From NCBI RefSeq assembly GCF_013761005.1, contig NZ_JACDUS010000014.1:37628-101627 (forward strand): 64,000 bases of DNA, read 5' to 3'. Both the position numbers and the translations under genes were made by a program. The DNA comes from Desulfosalsimonas propionicica. GTDB lineage: Bacteria > Desulfobacterota > Desulfobacteria > Desulfobacterales > Desulfosalsimonadaceae. Shown here piece by piece: positions 34,899-43,386 of the stretch. The notes beneath the pieces were generated by a model. That model was not told the origin of the DNA. It was given only the letters and a program-made list of their open reading frames with translations, and did not search any database. Numbering within the stretch: the stretch's first letter is position 1; every line of letters starts with the position of its first letter.

Positions 34899-36668
34899 AT
34901 GACAACAGAACCCACAGAAGAAATCGTTCTCCGCGGCATCAGCGGCTCCCAGGGCATCTGCATCGGCAAGGCATACCTGGTGGACCGGGAGGGCGTTGAT
35001 GTTATTGAACGCTATAATATCGACAACAAGGATGTCGACAAGGAACTCAAGCGCTTCAAGGGCGCCGTCAACAAGGCCAAAAACGAACTTTCCGGCATTA
35101 TTGAAGACATTCCGGAAGACCTGCGCCAGCATGCCTATATCCTGGAGACCCACCTGCTGCTGCACAAGGACAAAATGCTGTACGGCAAAACCATTGAGCT
35201 GATCAAAAACGAACAGATCAATGCGGAATGGGCCCTGAAAAAGGCCTCGTCCACAGCCAAAAGTGTGTTTAAAAAAATATCCGATCCCTACCTGCAGGCC
35301 CGGGCCGCAGACATTGAGCATGTGTGCGACCGTATCCTGCGGCATTTGATGGGGGCGGTGGACGTGGATATCTCCGGGATCAACAAGCGCGTGATTCTTG
35401 TGGCCAACAATCTTTCCCCGGCTGAAACCAGCCAGATCCAGCTCGACCGGGTCATGGGCTTTATCACCGACCGGGGCGGGAAGACCTCTCATACCAGCAT
35501 CATCGCCCGCACACTGGAAATTCCTGCGGTGCTGGGCTTGGAACGGGCCACGGCCCTGATCAAAAACGAGGATTTGATCATTGTTGACGGCAATGAAGGC
35601 CTTGTGATTATCAACCCTGAAGAAGAAACCCTGGTCCGCTACGAAGAGCTTTCCCGCAGGTACGAAGCGTATAAAAAGGAAGTGGTGCGCAGGGGTGAGC
35701 TGCCGGCCACCTCTGCAGACGGCCAGCATTTCAGGATCATGGGCAACATTGAGCTGCCCGAGGAGGTCGTGGCGGTCAAGGACCATGGCGGAGACGGTAT
35801 CGGTCTTTTCAGAACCGAATTTCTGTATTTGTCGAGAATTGATTTCCCCGGAGAGCAGGAACTCTTTGATCAGTACAAGGAAGTCGTGGAGCTCATGTCA
35901 CCTTTGCCGGTGACCATCCGCACCCTGGATATCAACGGGGACAAGGAAATAGAGAGCATGCCCTCCCCGGAAGAAGCCAATCCGGCACTGGGCCTGCGGG
36001 CCATCCGGTTTTGCCTCAAAAACCCGGAAATTTTTAAAACCCAGCTCCGGGCGATTTTAAGGGCCGCGGCCCACGGTTATGTCCGCCTGCTGCTGCCCAT
36101 GATATCCGGGGCAGAAGAAATCACCGAATGCATCCGGATCCTGAACCAGGCCGCAGCAGAGCTTGAGCAGGAAGGCCTTGAGCACAACCGGGACATTGAA
36201 GTGGGCATTATGATCGAAATCCCCTCTGCTGCTGTCATGGCCGACCTGCTGGCCGACATGGTGGATTTTTTCAGCATCGGCACCAACGATCTTGTGCAGT
36301 ACACCCTGGCCATTGACCGGGGCAACCGCCACGTGGCCCACCTCTACAGCCCCATGCACCCGGCCGTAATCCGGCTGATCCGCCACGTTGTGGATGCGGG
36401 CCGACATAAGGGCAAAAAAACCTACATGTGCGGGGAAATGGCCGCAGAACCCATGCATCTTCCCATTCTCATGGGCATGGGGATTGAAGAGCTGAGCATG
36501 GCCCCCCAATCCATACCCAAGATCAAAAACCTCATCCGCAAAATCAACGTCTCCGAGGTGAAAAAACTCATGGACACGCTTTTACAGCAATCCTCGGTGC
36601 AAGACATGGAGCGGATCATCATGGACGCATACGGCGAATTGCTAAACGAAGACATTTACGGCAAATAA
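34899..36668 (+). CDS. ptsI: PTS enzyme I (PEP-protein phosphotransferase)
   Basis: Phosphorylates HPr from phosphoenolpyruvate. The 589 residues contain the N-terminal HPr-binding and phosphohistidine domain, with the active-site His198 in GGKTSHTSIIAR, and the C-terminal PEP-binding barrel with GIGLFRTEFLYLSR (near 300), EIPSAAVMADLLAD and FFSIGTNDLVQYTLA, plus the CGEMA loop. Length and motifs are standard and the enzyme should be active. Its Rossmann-free layout excludes the paralogous enzyme I-Ntr, which carries an N-terminal GAF domain. It is directly downstream of ptsH with 11 bases between. Confidence 0.95.
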   Translation: MTTEPTEEIVLRGISGSQGICIGKAYLVDREGVDVIERYNIDNKDVDKELKRFKGAVNKAKNELSGIIEDIPEDLRQHAYILETHLLLHKDKMLYGKTIELIKNEQINAEWALKKASSTAKSVFKKISDPYLQARAADIEHVCDRILRHLMGAVDVDISGINKRVILVANNLSPAETSQIQLDRVMGFITDRGGKTSHTSIIARTLEIPAVLGLERATALIKNEDLIIVDGNEGLVIINPEEETLVRYEELSRRYEAYKKEVVRRGELPATSADGQHFRIMGNIELPEEVVAVKDHGGDGIGLFRTEFLYLSRIDFPGEQELFDQYKEVVELMSPLPVTIRTLDINGDKEIESMPSPEEANPALGLRAIRFCLKNPEIFKTQLRAILRAAAHGYVRLLLPMISGAEEITECIRILNQAAAELEQEGLEHNRDIEVGIMIEIPSAAVMADLLADMVDFFSIGTNDLVQYTLAIDRGNRHVAHLYSPMHPAVIRLIRHVVDAGRHKGKKTYMCGEMAAEPMHLPILMGMGIEELSMAPQSIPKIKNLIRKINVSEVKKLMDTLLQQSSVQDMERIIMDAYGELLNEDIYGK

Positions 36669-36717
36669 CCGAATTCTGTCCAGTGAACCATTTTTCAGTT
36701 TAAACAGAAAGTCATTC

Positions 36718-37179
36718 ATGAATCAAGACCACGTCAAAATCGTTACAGAAAACCGAAAAGCCAGGCACGAATTTTTCATCCTGGATGAATTCGAGGCCGG
36801 GATGGTTTTGCAGGGCACAGAGGTCAAATCCCTGCGCCAGGGCCGGGCCAATCTCAAGGACTCCTACGGCAAATTTCAAAACGGCGAACTCTGGCTCCAC
36901 CAGATGCATATCGGGCCCTACCCGTTTGCCTATTATGACAACCACGAACCGGAGCGGCCCAGAAAGCTGCTCATGCACAAATCCGAATTAAAGCGGCTTT
37001 ACGGCAAAATCAAGGAAAAGGGCCACACCCTGGTTCCACTGCGGGTGTATTTCAGAGACGGCAAGGCCAAAGTGGTCATGGCCCTGGCCAAGGGAAAACG
37101 CCAGTACGACAAGCGCGACGCCATCAAGGAACGCGAGATCAAGCGCGAAATGGACCGGGCCAAAAAACACGCAAGGTAA
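36718..37179 (+). CDS. smpB: SsrA-binding protein SmpB
   Basis: A 153-residue OB-fold protein that binds tmRNA and brings it to stalled ribosomes. Conserved elements are NRKARHEFFILDEFEAGMVLQGTE (split by residue order, 11-33), SLRQGRANLKDSY, and the basic C-terminal tail KRDAIKEREIKREMDRAKK that enters the mRNA channel. The gene for its RNA partner, ssrA, is 171 bases downstream on the same strand, an adjacency common in proteobacteria. The intergenic space holds a promoter for ssrA. Confidence 0.96.
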   Translation: MNQDHVKIVTENRKARHEFFILDEFEAGMVLQGTEVKSLRQGRANLKDSYGKFQNGELWLHQMHIGPYPFAYYDNHEPERPRKLLMHKSELKRLYGKIKEKGHTLVPLRVYFRDGKAKVVMALAKGKRQYDKRDAIKEREIKREMDRAKKHAR

Positions 37180-37275
37180 CACCGCAAAAACGGCGCTGTT
37201 TTTTCAAGCCAGCGCTGTTTTGCCTTTGATCGAACAAAGATACGCACCCGGGCATGAAAATGCAGAAACCAATGG

Positions 37276-37304
37276 TTGACAATACAGGCAGGACCGCTTA
37301 TTTT
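37276..37304 (+). promoter_or_regulatory. Candidate promoter of ssrA
   Basis: TTGACA at 37276-37281 and TATTTT at 37299-37304, 17 bases apart. Transcription would start near 37311, leaving a 5' leader of about 40 bases to be removed from the mature tmRNA by RNase P. Confidence 0.55.
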
Positions 37305-37350
37305 ACAGATAACCAGCACCACCCTGCCGAAAAACACGCCTTGTAACTAT

Positions 37351-37706
37351 GGGGGCGAAACGGCTTCGACGGGGGCATGGAAGCAATGGTTGCATGCCGA
37401 GTTCCGCTGACTCGTAAAACAGGCGGTGCTTAAATATAAAAGCAGACGATTATAACTACGCTGTAGCCGCTTAAGACGGCTACCGTCCTTCCGGGTTTTT
37501 TCCTGCGGGCCCGGAAAGGGCGTCGACTAGCAGGATAGCCGATACGGGTTGCCTGTTCCCGTTCAGGCGAAACACCAAACAGACTTGCGGTTTGCGTATC
37601 CTGTCTGAAGGAGCCGCAAATAGCGAAATTTAAAATTCAGACTAAGCATGTAGATGCCGTTGTGGAATGTTTCCGGACGCGGGTTCGACTCCCGCCGCCT
37701 CCACCA
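37351..37706 (+). ncRNA. ssrA: Transfer-messenger RNA (tmRNA)
   Basis: One-piece tmRNA of 356 bases. The 5' end GGGGGCG pairs with CGCCTCC before the encoded ACCA at the 3' end, making the 7-bp acceptor stem; GGTTCGACTCC forms the T arm. The tag reading frame starts at 37442 and encodes ADDYNYAVAA, ending with TAA at 37472-37474. Together with SmpB it frees stalled ribosomes and marks the incomplete protein for proteolysis. The 3' end is adjacent to a tyrosine recombinase gene, so this gene appears to have served as the integration site of an island, leaving the tmRNA sequence intact. Confidence 0.96.
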
Positions 37707-37730
37707 TTTATTTTGAGTAATTACAGCAAC

Positions 37731-38894
37731 TTATTTTTTAGCCTTCGCTGGCTCTGGTACTTTCCTGGTAGAATTCCAGGCTTCCACCAGTTTCTCCCCG
37801 TCATTAGGGGCTTCCATCCACCGGTAATAATGCTTGACCAGCATATTGGTGTTGGTGTGCCCGACCTGCCGTATGATAAAACTCATACGCTCGCCGTTGT
37901 CCAGGCAGTTTGTGATATATGAAGCCCGTGTATCCTTTATGCTTCTGTTTAGAGAAAGACCGGCTTTCTTCAGCGTCGGCCTGATAACATTTTTATTCAG
38001 GGTATGCCGGTGAATATTTTGTCCGATTGAATTCAGGAATACAAAATTCTCTGGATTGCCTTTATATGTCCGTTTCCTTTGCTCCAGCAAAGCATCGACA
38101 ACCGGCTGTGGAATTCTGACCTCTCTATGAGATCCGTCTGTTTTCGTGGCCTTATAAAATTGTTTATCACCAACAAAAACAAGACTGCGATGGATCTGAA
38201 CCACTCCATTTTTTAAATCCACCCGTTTCCACTTCAAACCGGCTGCCTCGCTTATCCTGACGCCTGAAAAAAACATGAAAATGAACAATGGCTTCCAGAA
38301 TTCATCAACATTCTCAAGAAACTTATGGATCTCCTCCAAACTAAGCGGGGGATGCACGATCTTCTGGGATTTTCTTTCCCGTATGGGATCAACATCAACT
38401 GTGGGGTCTGAGCTGATAATTTTATGTTTTTTGGCAAACCCCATAACACCCTTAAACGGCGTATAGATATTTATCTTGGTCTTGGGGGAACATTTCAGGT
38501 TGCTTAGAAATTTTTCAATGTCCAGGCTTGTAATTCCATCAATGGGCATATTGCCGAAATATGGAAGGACGTGGGTGTTCATGGCCTTTTTATAAGCGTG
38601 AAAAGTCGTTTCAGCCACTTTCGTTTTTGTTATTTCCGCCCACTCCTGTGCCACTTCACCAAAAACCTTTGTCGTATTCGATGGTTCCGGTTTTTCCGGC
38701 TCTACAGTCGGGAGATATCCGTGATACTCAATTTCTTTGAGATACTCATCCCGCTTACGCCTTGCCTCTGTAACCGAAGTGGTTTCCAGAGAAAATTTAT
38801 AGGGCTTGTCAAAGCCCTTGACCTTTTTCTGGAAATACCAAACCTGGCTGCCACTGTCCTGATAGAGATGATGATTTAATTTCTTTTTCGCCAT
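37731..38894 (-). CDS. Tyrosine recombinase/integrase
   Basis: A 387-residue phage-type integrase. The arm-type/core-binding N-terminal half (1-180) is followed by a catalytic domain with SGVRISEAAGLKWKRVD (first Arg, about 222), DTRASYITNCLDNG (second Arg), RQVGHTNTNML (His) and KHYYRWME (Tyr nucleophile). The first position of the usual HxxR box is Asp here (IKDTRAS), a known variant. It points toward the tmRNA 3' end, where it likely catalysed integration. The ATG at 38894 has GGAGG 8 bases upstream; an upstream in-frame start would run into a preceding coding-like stretch that ends 1 base before this ATG. Confidence 0.9.
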   Translation of the reverse strand: MAKKKLNHHLYQDSGSQVWYFQKKVKGFDKPYKFSLETTSVTEARRKRDEYLKEIEYHGYLPTVEPEKPEPSNTTKVFGEVAQEWAEITKTKVAETTFHAYKKAMNTHVLPYFGNMPIDGITSLDIEKFLSNLKCSPKTKINIYTPFKGVMGFAKKHKIISSDPTVDVDPIRERKSQKIVHPPLSLEEIHKFLENVDEFWKPLFIFMFFSGVRISEAAGLKWKRVDLKNGVVQIHRSLVFVGDKQFYKATKTDGSHREVRIPQPVVDALLEQRKRTYKGNPENFVFLNSIGQNIHRHTLNKNVIRPTLKKAGLSLNRSIKDTRASYITNCLDNGERMSFIIRQVGHTNTNMLVKHYYRWMEAPNDGEKLVEAWNSTRKVPEPAKAKK

Positions 38895-38895
38895 G

Positions 38896-39108
38896 TCATA
38901 TCCTCCATTCCTTCTTTGGAGCTGATACACATGGCTTTACCTTTTTTGTTTCAGCCTTTTTGCTATCACCACCTTTCGTTTTTGAAGCGTTTTTCGTGTA
39001 TTTGCGCTCAATCTCCAGAATTTCGATGACAGCGATATAAGACTTTGAACATGTGTCAAGAATGGATTTTTGGGTTTTTGGGATTAAAGGTAAGTAGGGA
39101 AAAGATGT
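38896..39108 (-). CDS. Possible small protein ahead of integrase, no ATG
   Basis: An open frame of 70 codons whose stop TGA lies one base before the integrase ATG. Its second half is strongly protein-like: helical IAVIEILEIERKYTKN, then a Lys-rich linker and a VKPCVSAPKKEWRI end. There is no ATG, GTG or TTG in frame, so translation would need ATT, ATC or CTG, or the original start has been lost. It could be an excisionase-like or leader peptide coupled to the integrase, or the decayed remainder of a gene. I see no family match. Confidence 0.35.
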   Translation of the reverse strand, partial: TSFPYLPLIPKTQKSILDTCSKSYIAVIEILEIERKYTKNASKTKGGDSKKAETKKVKPCVSAPKKEWRI

Positions 39109-39138
39109 CTATGTTACGATGCTGACAGCTGCTTTACT

Positions 39139-39907
39139 TTAGGCATTTTCCAGGCTTCTCCACAACCAAACCGCCCGGCCCACTATAAGTTCGTGCCAGT
39201 CAAGCTCCGTCATTTCGGGTAAATATTCAGGGTTTTCGCTGACAAGGGCCAAGCCTTTAAAGTGTTTCTGGTCTGCTTTGCAGATGCGTCTGACTATAGC
39301 TGTTGGCGGCTCCGAGTTTGGATCACGCACGACATAGATCTGCCGGTCCACAAATTTTTTGTCATTGAGATCAACAATCACTACCGCCCCTTCCGGTATC
39401 CGGGGCCCACATTGAATCCCCTTTTATCCGCAAGGCCCTCAGGTCATGCTTGATCCTGTTTTGAATTTCCGACTGATAGACAACCGTCGTTGAAGCCGGT
39501 TTTTCATCGAATGAATACCCACCTGCTCCTGGAGCAAGCTTACCGGATTCATAGAGAGGGATGCCCCGATAATGCTCGGCGTGTTCTTCCAGGTTTATTT
39601 TTTCAAAGCCGTCTATGACATCGACAATGAGTTTTTGCTGAGGCAATTTGGGTATTTGTACAGGCTTACCCTCAAACAACTGCTTTCCAAACATTAAAAA
39701 CTCAGGATAATCCATTTCAGCAGCTGCGGCTATTTTCACCTGAGTATCAAAGGACGCTCTTTTTCTCCCTGAAATAATGGACGAAATAGACCCCTCCTCT
39801 AAACCGGTTTCGAGAGCCAGAGTTACTTGAAAGCCTCTTCCCTTTTTTTTGCGAATGTATTTCAGAGCTTCGTGAAACCAAGAATAAGTGATATCAGGCT
39901 TTTCCAT
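39139..39907 (-). pseudogene. CI/LexA-like repressor (HTH plus S24 domain), frameshifted
   Basis: The first frame (39371-39907, 178 residues) has an N-terminal helix-turn-helix (about 25-60) and the start of an S24 peptidase-like domain ending GDSMWAP, with the Ser nucleophile S165, then goes out of frame. The rest continues in another frame (39139 to about 39399) with EGAVVIVDLNDKKFVDRQIYVV and a C-terminal LVSENPEYLPE, exactly what should follow in this family. One extra base (or two missing) near 39399-39404 explains the break. At the position of the catalytic Lys there appears to be Arg (AIVRRI), so even the repaired protein may not self-cleave. It could also be a sequencing error. Divergent to a Cro-like gene. 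Confidence 0.75.
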
Positions 39908-39962
39908 ACTTTTTCTTAACCTGTGGAAAAGAAAAACTCAAAAAAAATAAGTTTTCTCTGTG

Positions 39963-40000
39963 AAAAGTTCTTGACGCAAACTTTTCCATTAGATAAGTTT
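39963..40000. promoter_or_regulatory. Operator palindromes and promoter between repressor and Cro-like gene
   Basis: AAAAGTT (39963-39969) and AACTTTT (39979-39985) form a perfect 7-bp inverted repeat, and AAACTT/AAGTTT pair again around 39978-40000. TTGACG at 39971-39976 with TAAGTT 17 bases on (39994-39999) makes a promoter toward the Cro-like gene, overlapped by both palindromes. A related word AAGTTTTCTC/GTGGAAAAG lies at 39920-39957. This is a classical switch layout. Confidence 0.5.
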
Positions 40001-40006
40001 TGAATC

Positions 40007-40351
40007 ATGAAAAAAGGCCTCCAAACTATAATCGCAAAAAGGGCAAAAATTAGCCTTCCATTTTTAAGCTTGATCTTATCCGGCCAAAAACGCCCTTCCT
40101 GGCGAGTCTCCAAGCGCCTCGAAAAAGTCACCGGCATCAGCGCCGTTGACTGGATCGATGCCAGAGTTAACCGGGATTATCTGGAAAAAAACTACTGCCC
40201 GGATAACTCAAATCGCCGCAAGCATGAGCATCGAAACGCCCATGACAACAAAACAACCAACAGCTCCAACGAAACAATTCAGGAGGAAAACGTCACTGAC
40301 TGTCAACAGAATCAAGAAATTTTAAAAGCACAGAATAATTTTACCGGCTGA
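40007..40351 (+). CDS. Cro-like HTH protein
   Basis: A 114-residue protein with an N-terminal helix-turn-helix (about 8-50, KRAKISLPFLSLILSGQKRP, then SKRLEKVTGI), typical of Cro/CI family regulators, and a long Asn/Glu/Gln-rich hydrophilic tail (60-114) with no predicted fold. It is transcribed divergently from the repressor gene across shared palindromes, the arrangement of a lysogeny-type switch. The ATG is 7 bases after the candidate -10 element, so the mRNA would be nearly leaderless, which is odd; a ribosome-binding site is not visible. Confidence 0.7.
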   Translation: MKKGLQTIIAKRAKISLPFLSLILSGQKRPSWRVSKRLEKVTGISAVDWIDARVNRDYLEKNYCPDNSNRRKHEHRNAHDNKTTNSSNETIQEENVTDCQQNQEILKAQNNFTG

Positions 40352-40420
40352 AGTCTCGGGAAGGGAGGCCACGGATTTGAGACTTCATCTGAAAAAAACC
40401 GCTTAAAGAAGGAGTATGCA

Positions 40421-40504
40421 ATGTCTAAAAAAGCTTTTCATATGTATCTGGCTGCATTATTTGTCGTGCTGGTTTGGGCCGCAATTATTGTTATCGGATT
40501 ATAA
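40421..40504 (+). CDS. 27-residue single-pass membrane peptide
   Basis: ATG at 40421 preceded by AAAGAAGGAG 6 bases upstream, an excellent ribosome-binding site, opens a frame of 27 codons: a basic start (MSKKAFH) followed by one hydrophobic helix (about 9-27) ending at TAA. Nothing else is coded in this stretch on the strand. Small membrane peptides with this build occur as toxins of type I systems and as regulatory peptides; no antisense RNA promoter was identified, so no role is claimed. It sits between the Cro-like gene and the GGDEF/EAL gene. Confidence 0.55.
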   Translation: MSKKAFHMYLAALFVVLVWAAIIVIGL

Positions 40505-40685
40505 GTGCAAATAACCCGGGGTATTCTACCAGCATATAATAGTAGCTGTGTGCCTTTGCTGCAAATTATCTTCACCGTATTTGCACAAAATATTGCGGAA
40601 CCATTGAGTGGTAAATTCACCCCGCCTGTGTGATGTCAAGCCAGCGTCCTTTTCAATCCCCGTATATTTAACCAGGACAAATAAA

Positions 40686-42848
40686 ATGACACAGAATAAT
40701 ACTTGCCGGATTAAACTGGCAAGGCTGCAACGGCTTTATCAATTTCAAAAAACCATCAACTCTTTTCTCCAGCTTTCCCTGAAAGACACCTCCCTAAAAG
40801 AAATTCTGCAGGAGTCAATAGAAATCATCCTTTCCTCACCCTGCATTGAAACAGAACCCATGGCCGGGATCTTTATTGCAGGAAAACCCGATAAACTGGT
40901 TTTAGCAGCACATAAAAATTTCCCGAAAGAATCAAGAAAGGCTTGGACAAAAGTACCATTTTCAAAGTGTTTGTGCGGACAAGCGGCATTCCCGAAAGAA
41001 CCGGTTTATGTCGGGCAAGCGGATTGCCAGCATACAATCGCTTATAAAGGCATGATGCCACACGGACATTACTGCGTGCCGATTGTTTGCGGAAAAAAGG
41101 TTTTTGCTGTTATAGTGCTGTGCTTAAAACAAGGGCACCAAAGAAAGGAAAGCGAAGAAGTTTTCCTTCATGCGGTCTCCAACACATTGGCGGGAGTAAT
41201 AATGCGCTGGCAAAGGGAGCATAGATACCACCTGGTTTTTAAACAGGCCCCGTGCGGTATAATTGTAAGCGATATGGAACATAATATCCTGGATGCCAAT
41301 AACGAGGCCTTAAAAATCCTTGGCTACACGTACGGGGAAATAACCGGGCTAAGCGCAAGGGATCTTATTCCTCCGCAAGATCCCGGATCTGTTAACCCGA
41401 AAGAAAATGTCCCTGAAGCACCCTTTGCCATTGAGCGAAGGCTTCAGAAAAAAAACGGAGACTTCATCTCCGTCCAAACAGCTTTAAGGCAACTGCAGGA
41501 CTTTGACCCTGACGGTTCATACATGCTGATGTTCCATGATACAACCAAGCAAAAGCATGCTGAAAAAAGAATTCAATACCTGGCCTATTTTGATGAACTC
41601 ACCGGCCTTCCCAATCAGGAATTATTAAAAGACCGGGTACAGAAAGCCATGGCCCGGGCAAAACGTTTTTCCCACAAGCTTGGCGTCATGACCGTGGCCG
41701 TCAACAGGCTAAAGGACATCAATAACACCTTGGGCCCGCTGGCAAGAGACAATCTGATTCAGGAAACAGCAGGCAGGATCAGCAACTTTCTCCGTGAAGC
41801 AGATACTGTGGCACGCACGGGAGAAGATGAGTTTATGGTCCTGTTGGAAAATATCGAACTTGCTGAAAAGGTTCAAACGGTTGCAGAAAGGTTGCTTCAA
41901 ACCCTGGCCGAACCCTTCGCGTTATCCAGTGCCGGAATATATCCGGAAATCAGCATGGGCTACACTGTGTTTCCCGATAATAGCAGGGATCTGGACACGT
42001 TGTTAAAACAGTCCGGCATGGCAATGAGTGAGGCCCAGAACGGCGGCGCAAACAGAGTCAAAGGGTTTATGGCAGAGCAGGAAGACCGGATCTCCAGGGA
42101 ATTTTTCCTTGAGCATGAATTAAAAAGAGCTCTTGAAAACAATGAGCTTGCCATCTTTTATCAGCCCCAGGTTTCCTTAAAAGATCGCCGTATCATAGGC
42201 ATGGAGGCCCTGATCCGCTGGCATCATCCGGAAAAAGGACTTATTTCTCCGCAGGATTTTATACCCCTTCTGGAAAAAACAGGTTTGATTGTACCTGTAA
42301 CCAGGTGGCTTATCAGCACTGTGTGCAATCAAATCAGGGACTGGCACAAGCAAGGCCTGTCCATGGCGGTATCGGTTAACTTATCAGCCGAGCACTTTGA
42401 CAGCCTGGATCTCATTAAAACAACCAAAGAGGCTCTGGATGAAACCGGGATTGATCCTCATTACCTGGGCATGGAAATAACTGAATCTACAGTGATGCAG
42501 GATGTATCAGGCGCTTCAAAGATCCTGGAAGAGTTGGCCGGTTGGGGAATAAAGGTCTCCCTGGATGATTTCGGCAAGGGCTATTCATCTTTGAGCTATT
42601 TACAGCGGCTTGCCATTGACACCATAAAAATAGACCGGTATTTCATATACGACATACCGGAAAACAGCCAGAATATCACTTTGGCAAATACGATTGTAAC
42701 CATGGCCCATAATCTGGGAAAAGAGGTGTTGGCCGAAGGGGTTGAAACAGAAGAACAAGCCCGTATTCTGCGGGAGCTTAACTGCGATTACGCCCAGGGC
42801 TTTCTTTTCGGCAGGCCCCAGCCTCCAGACAAGCTGTCTTTCGGCTGA
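40686..42848 (+). CDS. GAF-PAS-GGDEF-EAL protein (likely c-di-GMP phosphodiesterase)
   Basis: A 720-residue soluble signalling protein. A GAF domain (about 30-170, with a Cys-rich SKCLCGQAAF segment and HYCVPIVCG) is followed by PAS (about 178-295), a GGDEF domain whose signature is RTGEDEFMVLL (GEDEF in place of GGDEF, near 390), and a complete EAL domain: GMEALIRWHHPE, SVNLSAEHF, EITESTV, SLDDFGKGYSSL, KIDRYFI and EGVETEEQA. The GGDEF site is degenerate at the second Gly and the EAL site intact, so hydrolysis of c-di-GMP is the likely activity. The ATG at 40686 is preferred over an upstream frame from 40608 that begins before any plausible ribosome-binding site. Confidence 0.88.
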   Translation: MTQNNTCRIKLARLQRLYQFQKTINSFLQLSLKDTSLKEILQESIEIILSSPCIETEPMAGIFIAGKPDKLVLAAHKNFPKESRKAWTKVPFSKCLCGQAAFPKEPVYVGQADCQHTIAYKGMMPHGHYCVPIVCGKKVFAVIVLCLKQGHQRKESEEVFLHAVSNTLAGVIMRWQREHRYHLVFKQAPCGIIVSDMEHNILDANNEALKILGYTYGEITGLSARDLIPPQDPGSVNPKENVPEAPFAIERRLQKKNGDFISVQTALRQLQDFDPDGSYMLMFHDTTKQKHAEKRIQYLAYFDELTGLPNQELLKDRVQKAMARAKRFSHKLGVMTVAVNRLKDINNTLGPLARDNLIQETAGRISNFLREADTVARTGEDEFMVLLENIELAEKVQTVAERLLQTLAEPFALSSAGIYPEISMGYTVFPDNSRDLDTLLKQSGMAMSEAQNGGANRVKGFMAEQEDRISREFFLEHELKRALENNELAIFYQPQVSLKDRRIIGMEALIRWHHPEKGLISPQDFIPLLEKTGLIVPVTRWLISTVCNQIRDWHKQGLSMAVSVNLSAEHFDSLDLIKTTKEALDETGIDPHYLGMEITESTVMQDVSGASKILEELAGWGIKVSLDDFGKGYSSLSYLQRLAIDTIKIDRYFIYDIPENSQNITLANTIVTMAHNLGKEVLAEGVETEEQARILRELNCDYAQGFLFGRPQPPDKLSFG

Positions 42849-42874
42849 TCTTTTACCACCAAGGCATTGCTATA

Positions 42875-43303
42875 ATGAACAGATACAGAACAAAAGAAGC
42901 CAAAAAACAAGCCGAAACCATCTTCAGGCTGCGGCAACAGGGCAAGTCTTATCAGAAGATTGCAGCACAGGCCGGGCTTTCATACCAGAATACAGTTCAG
43001 AAATACCGCAAGGAATGCCTTTTCAGAGAACAGGCCTTTTATTATCCCTTCATCGAATACATCTCCGCCCGTACCGAAAAAGCCATTAGAAGATGCATAG
43101 GGGAGGAGCTGCTCGAACAGCCCGAAGACCTCAACAATCCGGAAACTATTGGCACACTTTTTAAATGGCCTGGCGTTAACAATGGCGTGCTAAACGATCT
43201 TGCCGAAGGATTTACAGCAGCCGGATATGAATCATTTGACCCGGAAAAAATAATAGAGAATCTGTTTACCCGCAAAAACCGCGCCTACCGTTCAATCGAT
43301 TAA
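42875..43303 (+). CDS. Small HTH protein of unknown role
   Basis: A 142-residue protein with a resolvase/transposase-like helix-turn-helix at 16-45 (RLRQQGKSYQKIAAQAGLS, then YQNTVQKYRKE). The remainder is helical without recognised motifs. It is 26 bases downstream of the GGDEF/EAL gene and on the same strand. It could be a regulator of the island or a remnant of a transposase-related DNA-binding module, but the absence of a catalytic domain favours the first. I do not recognise the C-terminal part. Confidence 0.6.
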   Translation: MNRYRTKEAKKQAETIFRLRQQGKSYQKIAAQAGLSYQNTVQKYRKECLFREQAFYYPFIEYISARTEKAIRRCIGEELLEQPEDLNNPETIGTLFKWPGVNNGVLNDLAEGFTAAGYESFDPEKIIENLFTRKNRAYRSID

Positions 43304-43386
43304 ACACCCAAGATACATTCCAATTTTCCATATACGGGAGATTGTACCCGGGATGTAACTTCATTCATATTCAAAAGGCGGTAAAG

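Noticed and set aside
37662..37922. 86-codon frame running out of ssrA
   Set aside because: It begins inside the tmRNA 3' part and continues antisense to the integrase.
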